Source: Flavobacterium sp. HTF
Lineage (GTDB): Bacteria > Bacteroidota > Bacteroidia > Flavobacteriales > Flavobacteriaceae
Reading direction: 5' to 3'
Length of the DNA: 37,352 bases
Assembly: GCF_003105115.1 (NCBI RefSeq)
Contig: NZ_QETH01000044.1
Span: forward strand, 1 to 37,352
The notes beneath the pieces are model-generated. The model had not been told where the DNA came from. It searched no databases and saw only the letters and a program-made list of their open reading frames with translations. The position numbers were made by a program, and so were the translations under genes. Below are positions 33,501 to 37,352 of the stretch, one piece after another (the stretch's first letter is position 1; each line of letters begins with the position of its first letter).

Positions 33501-36500
33501 TACTGTAGTTCAACCTACGTGTACAACCTCTGGCAGCATTAAAATAAATACAGTTGCTAATTTCTATAGTTTTGATGGAGGGAACACTTGGGGAACTTCT
33601 CCTACCCTAACAAATCTTAATTCATATACATACTACAGCATCGCAGTAAAAAACAGTTTAGGATGTGTTTCTAATTCTGTAGGTGTTTCAATTAATAACC
33701 CAAATCTTCCTGATCCTGATTATACATTTACCAATCCAAGTTGCGGAAATATTGGTAATATTACATTCAACACTGTTGCGGATTATTACAGTATAGATTA
33801 TGGTTCAACCTGGAGTACAAATAATGTTTTTAATAATGTAAGCCCGGGTTATTATTATTTAGCAATAAAGAAAAATAATTGTACATCCAATTATATTTCC
33901 ATTTATCTGGACACCTCGAAACTGGCACAACCCAACATAACAATTGTTCAGCCCGGATGCGGAACAAAAGGCAGTATTAAAATTAATACTGTCGCCAGTT
34001 CTTACAGTATTGATGGGACAAATTGGGTAACAAGCCCTGTTTTTTCGAACCTTTCAGCAGGGTATTATTACCCAATGATTAAGAATGCTAAAGGCTGTGT
34101 TTCTAACTACAACTCGCTATGGCTTGAAGAATTTTATCTCCCAGCTCCTACTTTTAAAGTAACACAACCTACTTGCGGGGTTGGAGGAAGTATAACCTTT
34201 ACTTCAACTGCAACACAATACAGTATCGATGGAGGTAATACCTGGAGTACTAATCCTATATTTAGTAATCTAAGTGCAAACACTAGTTATTATTTAATGG
34301 TCAAAAACGCTTCTGGGTGCACCTCTAAATATTATGGTACATCCACTAGTATGCAGGAATATTATTTACCTAATCCGGATTTTACATTAATTGAGCCAAC
34401 ATGTGGCGTTAATGGAAGTATTACTATTGCAACAGTTGCAAGCTCATACAGTTTTGACAACGGTTATAGCTGGACAACTAACCCCGTTCTTTCTGGAATT
34501 ACTTCGGGTTATTACACCATCATGATAAAAAACGCAAAAGGTTGTAAATCCTATGGTTTGTCAATAAATATCTATCCTTACTATCTACCTAATCCAAACG
34601 TAAAAGTAATACAGCCAAGCTGTGGAAATGGAGGGAGTATTACCGTTACAACTCCTGCGGATAAATATAGTTTTGATGGAGGTAACACTTGGACTACAAA
34701 TCCTATTTTATTAAATCCTGCAAGTACGTCTTATAACGTTCTTATTAAAAATGCAACAGGTTGTATATCAAATTCACAATATGTATACATAAACACATAT
34801 TATCTGTCTTCACCCAATATAAGTGTTATCCAACCAACATGTAGTAGTCCTAGTGGAACTATAATCGTAAATTCTACTGCAGACCAATATAGTTTTGATG
34901 GAGGAACAACGTGGACTACAAATCCTGTAATGAAAAATTTAGCTACCGGCTCATATAATGTATTAATAAAAAACACTTTAGGCTGTACTTCTTCCGGCAG
35001 TTATGTCTATATATATAGTCCTCCCTCAATTCCTGCCTCACCCACCGTAAAAATAGTTCAACCTTCTTCGTGTGGCGCCACTGATGGCAGCATCACCATA
35101 ACTACATCAGCCATGAGTTATAGTTTCAATGACGGAAACAGCTGGACAACAAGTCCTACAAAAATAAATGTTGGGGCTGGTACTTATATTATCAAAATCA
35201 AAACAGATTCTTATAGCTGCGAATCAGCAACAACTGTTGTCAATTTGAGTTCTGGCACTACAATTGCGGCTCCAAATTTTACTACTACTCAGCCAAGTTG
35301 CAGTTCCTCGAAAGGCTCTATTACTATTACAACTAATGCAGCAACTTACAGCTATGATAACGGATTAACTTATGTTTTTTCTAATACAAAAACAGATCTT
35401 TCTCCAGGTACTTATTTCATAAAAATTAAAAATTCAACAGGCTGTGTTTCAAATGCAGCTCCAGTCACGATATCGCCATTATCACCGCTTGCATCTCCTG
35501 CTTTTACAGCAACTCAACCTACTTGCACCAATTTGACAGGATCAATTTTAATTAATACGGCAGCCGATTTTTATAGTTTTGATAACGGAATTACGTTTGG
35601 AACATCTAATACAAAATCTAATCTATCAGCAGGAACCTATGATTTAATGATTAAATACAATTCGGGTTGTATTTCTCTTGCTGCACCTATAACTATACAA
35701 GCTGCACCTGCGATTCCTAACGCGCCACAAGTTGTAGTCACAGACCCAACTGGCTGTAATTCGGCTACAGGCAGCATTATGGTTTCTACGGTTGCCAATT
35801 TATATAGTTTTGACGACGGTCTTACCTGGAACACCAGTAATACCAGCAGTTTATCTCCTGGAAGTTATTCTGTCCGAATAAAATACACAAATGGTTGCCC
35901 ATCTGTTGCATATAAAGCAACCATCAAAACTGCGCCAAATGCTCCTTCAATCCCGACTTTAAATGTTACTCAACCTATTTCGTGCAGTAACCCTTTTGGT
36001 TCAATTGTGGTTACAGGTACTTCTTATCAATATAGTTTTGACAATGGTAAAAATTATTCAGCCAATCCAAATTCAGGAAATCTAATAGCCGGAACGTATA
36101 TGGTCCGCGTTAAAAATAGCAGTGGCTGCGAATCTGCTCCATTATCTATAATTATTAATGCTCCAACAGATTATCCCGGCACTCCGATATTTACAGTTAT
36201 CCAGCCCGACTGTAATAATCCTAAAGGAAAAATTAGCATTACATCTGCAGCAGCAGAATATAGTTTTGATAACGGAAATACGTGGACAACCACTAAAACT
36301 TCGGTTTTTCTGGACCCTGCTGATTATTTTGTTAAAATAAAAAATGCAAACGGATGTATTTCAGAAGCTGCAAAAGTTACTCTATTACCATTTACTCAAG
36401 TTACTGCCAATCCTGTAAGTCCGAATTCACAAGCTTTCTGTATTCAGGAAAATGCGACTTTAGCTACTCTGGCAATTACAGGTCAAAACATAAAATGGTA

Positions 36501-37352
36501 TGATGCATTAACAGCCGGAACTCTTTTGCCAAACACTACTTTGCTTGTGGATGGAAAAACGTATTATGCTTCACAAACTATAAGTGGTTGCGAAAGTAAA
36601 AGAATTGCTGTAACTGCAACCATTCATAACACACCTGCTCCTTCCGGAAATGCCATTCAGCCGTTTTGTTCCGGTCAAAATCCTGTTATAGCGAACATTG
36701 TTGTTAATGGCGTTGCTATAAAATGGTATGATGCAATTACTAATGGAAATCTTTTAACAAATAGTACTAGTTTGCAAAACGGAGTAACATATTATGCTTC
36801 TCAAACGCTTAATTCTTGTGAAGGACAAAGATTTGCAGTAACTGTTTCTGTTCAGAATACACCATTAGTTCCTACAGGAGATACAAATCCGAAGTTTTGC
36901 AAAAGCGAAAATGCAACTCTAAACAACATTGTCATTAATGGGCAAAATATAAAGTGGTATGATTCAAATACCTCAACTTCTGTTTTACTTAGTACGACTT
37001 TATTAGTCAACAATAAAACATATTATGTATCACAATCTATTGGCTGTGAGAGTGACAGGCTCGCTGTGACAGTAAATATTTATGATACTGCTTTACCAAA
37101 TGCAAATGCTTCGCAAATCTTTTGTATTGACGAAAATGCTTTAATAAGTAACATCATAATTTCAGGAAATGATATAAAATGGTATGATGCATTAACAGCC
37201 GGAACTCTTTTGCCAAACACGACTTTGCTTGTGGATGGAAAAACGTATTATGCTTCACAAACTATAAGTGGTTGCGAAAGTAAAAGAATTGCTGTAACTG
37301 CAACCATTCATAACACACCTGCTCCTTCCGGAAATGCCATTCAGCCGTTTTG
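30577..37352 (+). CDS. Giant SprB-like repeat adhesin (3' end outside window)
   Basis: Open from ATG 30577 to the right edge, at least 2258 codons, no stop. Signal peptide about 1-19 (PLFAQ). Residues 20-75 are charged and heptad-like, a likely short coiled coil. About 93-311 resembles a jelly-roll ending in YVDDVCI. About 330-445 is an unassigned Cys-containing domain. About 446-540 (CDANHDGTEIFNL...) is a domain type common in Bacteroidota adhesins. About 540-607 is a PKD/Ig-like domain (SYLWSTGGTTQSI). About 609-1941 is 18 tandem SprB-like repeats of roughly 70-77 residues, pattern QPxCG..GSI.I....YSFDxGxTW...L..G.Y...IKN..GC.S. From 1943 on are Ig-like repeats of 76 residues (FC...IKWYDA...YYASQ...GCES). 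Expected to be exported by type IX secretion and to act in adhesion or gliding; the C-terminal sorting domain is not visible. Confidence 0.85.
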   Translation, partial: MKQKLLFILFIIITPLFAQKTELSKDNITKLTLDKTILIEDKHGHLIQNLEEQKQFLKIREERMKAEILDLKKVILNSKDGNLTSKTAATLQGVEMCTNGGFEQYETINGNSYLKNFLCTIGDPPGPTQCQSISNTADSYINRYNPNNMDIMATGVSSNLIDPYMGDIKAFDQYALKINYEYSSTYGSIVQGKRFKTNNENYLKFNYKAVLQSVYDNSHTDNQAFVKARILDKNKKVVSEFCLVGDEKNCIFSKVPSQYSDFVTLYTTNWQSGILDISSIPNNEEFTVEFMASRCGLGGHFGYMYVDDVCILHSAENLQGSIELDPLNKVCPTLPISVCGNYTIPNSGGISASVKKITLNVYDSNNVSVYSTSTTSSLDTTNKKFCFTLKNSDFPNITNANYNVGVQIDYNISGTSCSGTTFDSATDPDANPGWDVSFLNCSSSCTINVTTAKISQCDANHDGTEIFNLSTLNSLIVPSTTGLNFSYFKNYKEAESNLNTITNFASYPSSSTSIFVRVSRDATCYKIISADLEVRNPTANITGILNVCSGSTILTSSPGASYLWSTGGTTQSIKVTSLGNYSVTVTDSFGCTSNASVTIEPSQTAVSPVLQITQPSCFSTTGTIKVTSPASQYSFDDGVTWEASNTKNNLYPGTYLVKIKTVNGCTSYSESVTITAASTLYPNYTYTNPLFCGDTGSIIILTPAAYYSFDDGLTWGSSATANNLLPANYKIRTKDLQGCISSANNVLISSTTLETPIYTIDLPACTVKGSITINTLSDFYTFDGGNTWVTNNKMSNLDAGSYSLGIKNALGCTSNYSYAYLSDFKDFYPTFTTEQPVCGTDGSITITTLADSYSFDNGVTWTGNNVKTLPFGNYQIKIKNSAGCISAGNYVSLYQPYLSTPITTTEQPTCGANGKITINSLSDFYSFDNGATWTTLNSKSLPPGIYTVLVKNKLGCTSYPNSLYLNNPYIDTPDYTVVQPTCTTSGSIKINTVANFYSFDGGNTWGTSPTLTNLNSYTYYSIAVKNSLGCVSNSVGVSINNPNLPDPDYTFTNPSCGNIGNITFNTVADYYSIDYGSTWSTNNVFNNVSPGYYYLAIKKNNCTSNYISIYLDTSKLAQPNITIVQPGCGTKGSIKINTVASSYSIDGTNWVTSPVFSNLSAGYYYPMIKNAKGCVSNYNSLWLEEFYLPAPTFKVTQPTCGVGGSITFTSTATQYSIDGGNTWSTNPIFSNLSANTSYYLMVKNASGCTSKYYGTSTSMQEYYLPNPDFTLIEPTCGVNGSITIATVASSYSFDNGYSWTTNPVLSGITSGYYTIMIKNAKGCKSYGLSINIYPYYLPNPNVKVIQPSCGNGGSITVTTPADKYSFDGGNTWTTNPILLNPASTSYNVLIKNATGCISNSQYVYINTYYLSSPNISVIQPTCSSPSGTIIVNSTADQYSFDGGTTWTTNPVMKNLATGSYNVLIKNTLGCTSSGSYVYIYSPPSIPASPTVKIVQPSSCGATDGSITITTSAMSYSFNDGNSWTTSPTKINVGAGTYIIKIKTDSYSCESATTVVNLSSGTTIAAPNFTTTQPSCSSSKGSITITTNAATYSYDNGLTYVFSNTKTDLSPGTYFIKIKNSTGCVSNAAPVTISPLSPLASPAFTATQPTCTNLTGSILINTAADFYSFDNGITFGTSNTKSNLSAGTYDLMIKYNSGCISLAAPITIQAAPAIPNAPQVVVTDPTGCNSATGSIMVSTVANLYSFDDGLTWNTSNTSSLSPGSYSVRIKYTNGCPSVAYKATIKTAPNAPSIPTLNVTQPISCSNPFGSIVVTGTSYQYSFDNGKNYSANPNSGNLIAGTYMVRVKNSSGCESAPLSIIINAPTDYPGTPIFTVIQPDCNNPKGKISITSAAAEYSFDNGNTWTTTKTSVFLDPADYFVKIKNANGCISEAAKVTLLPFTQVTANPVSPNSQAFCIQENATLATLAITGQNIKWYDALTAGTLLPNTTLLVDGKTYYASQTISGCESKRIAVTATIHNTPAPSGNAIQPFCSGQNPVIANIVVNGVAIKWYDAITNGNLLTNSTSLQNGVTYYASQTLNSCEGQRFAVTVSVQNTPLVPTGDTNPKFCKSENATLNNIVINGQNIKWYDSNTSTSVLLSTTLLVNNKTYYVSQSIGCESDRLAVTVNIYDTALPNANASQIFCIDENALISNIIISGNDIKWYDALTAGTLLPNTTLLVDGKTYYASQTISGCESKRIAVTATIHNTPAPSGNAIQPF
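32392..36399 (+). repeat. 18 tandem SprB-like coding repeats
   Basis: Diverged repeats of about 210-231 bp within the adhesin gene. The most conserved point in each is Y-S-F-D-x-G-x-T-W. Copies of that motif fall near 32473, 32695, 32911, 33130, 33346, 33562, 33784, 34000, 34213, 34444, 34666, 34885, 35113, 35344, 35569, 35800, 36028 and 36253. Eleven match SxDxGxTW exactly; the eighth has lost one residue. Confidence 0.85.
36403..37352 (+). repeat. Tandem 228-bp Ig-like coding repeats (array continues past edge)
   Basis: Four units begin near the FC motif at 36436, 36664, 36895 and 37120, and a fifth starts at the window edge. Bases 36490-36668 and 37174-37352 are identical at 178 of 179 positions (silent T/G at 36537/37221) and are offset by 684 bases, exactly three units. 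Confidence 0.9.

Noticed and set aside
32392..37352. Repeat array considered as CRISPR or non-coding satellite
   Set aside because: Repeats keep one open frame over thousands of bases, are diverged, and encode a consistent domain; units are far longer than CRISPR repeats.

Overview
The window is AT-rich chromosomal DNA from a member of the Flavobacteriaceae, most likely Flavobacterium. The evidence is the SusC/SusD pair, possible TAnnTTTG -7 promoter elements, very weak Shine-Dalgarno signals, interspersed hairpin repeats of a kind I recall from Flavobacterium genomes, and a giant repeat protein resembling SprB-type gliding/type IX secretion adhesins. No rRNA, tRNA, CRISPR array, integrase or transposase was seen.

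Bases 286-17684 form a beta-mannan (gluco-/galactomannan) utilisation locus. On the minus strand, read right to left, are a cytoplasmic AraC-type regulator, SusC, SusD, a surface glycan-binding lipoprotein with IPT/TIG folds, then, past a perfect 34-bp palindrome with a T-run, a GH27 alpha-galactosidase and a GH5_2-type endoglucanase/mannanase. Divergently on the plus strand lie a GH26 mannanase, a GPH-family sugar symporter, a GH130_1 mannosylglucose phosphorylase, a cellobiose/mannobiose 2-epimerase, a second GH26 and a GH5_7 mannanase. Together they give a full inferred route: surface GH26/GH5 enzymes cut the polymer, SusCD imports oligomers, GH27 removes galactose, periplasmic mannanases yield mannobiose, the symporter carries it inward, the epimerase makes mannosyl-glucose, and GH130 phosphorolyses it to mannose-1-phosphate and glucose.

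Bases 17795-24098 (minus) hold an accessory set: two acetyl esterases of different families with overlapping genes (CE2-like SGNH and SASA/sialate-O-acetylesterase type), a GH3 BglX-like beta-glucosidase and an aldo/keto reductase. The gaps between them are full of hairpins and short repeats. This set would deacetylate glucomannan and cleave its glucosyl links.

Bases 24268-30422 look like ordinary chromosome: an NlpC/P60 lipoprotein, a DUF1573 protein, a histidine kinase/OmpR-type regulator pair, a metallo-beta-lactamase-fold hydrolase, and a B12-binding-type radical SAM protein with an unusual CX4CX2C cluster motif.

Bases 30577 to the right edge are one uninterrupted, 3'-truncated reading frame of at least 2258 codons. 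It encodes a secreted adhesin-like protein with a short predicted coiled coil, a jelly-roll-like domain, 18 SprB-like repeats each bearing an Asp-box-like motif and a cysteine pair, then at least four Ig-like repeats, two of which are almost identical in DNA. This is the least explained object in the window.
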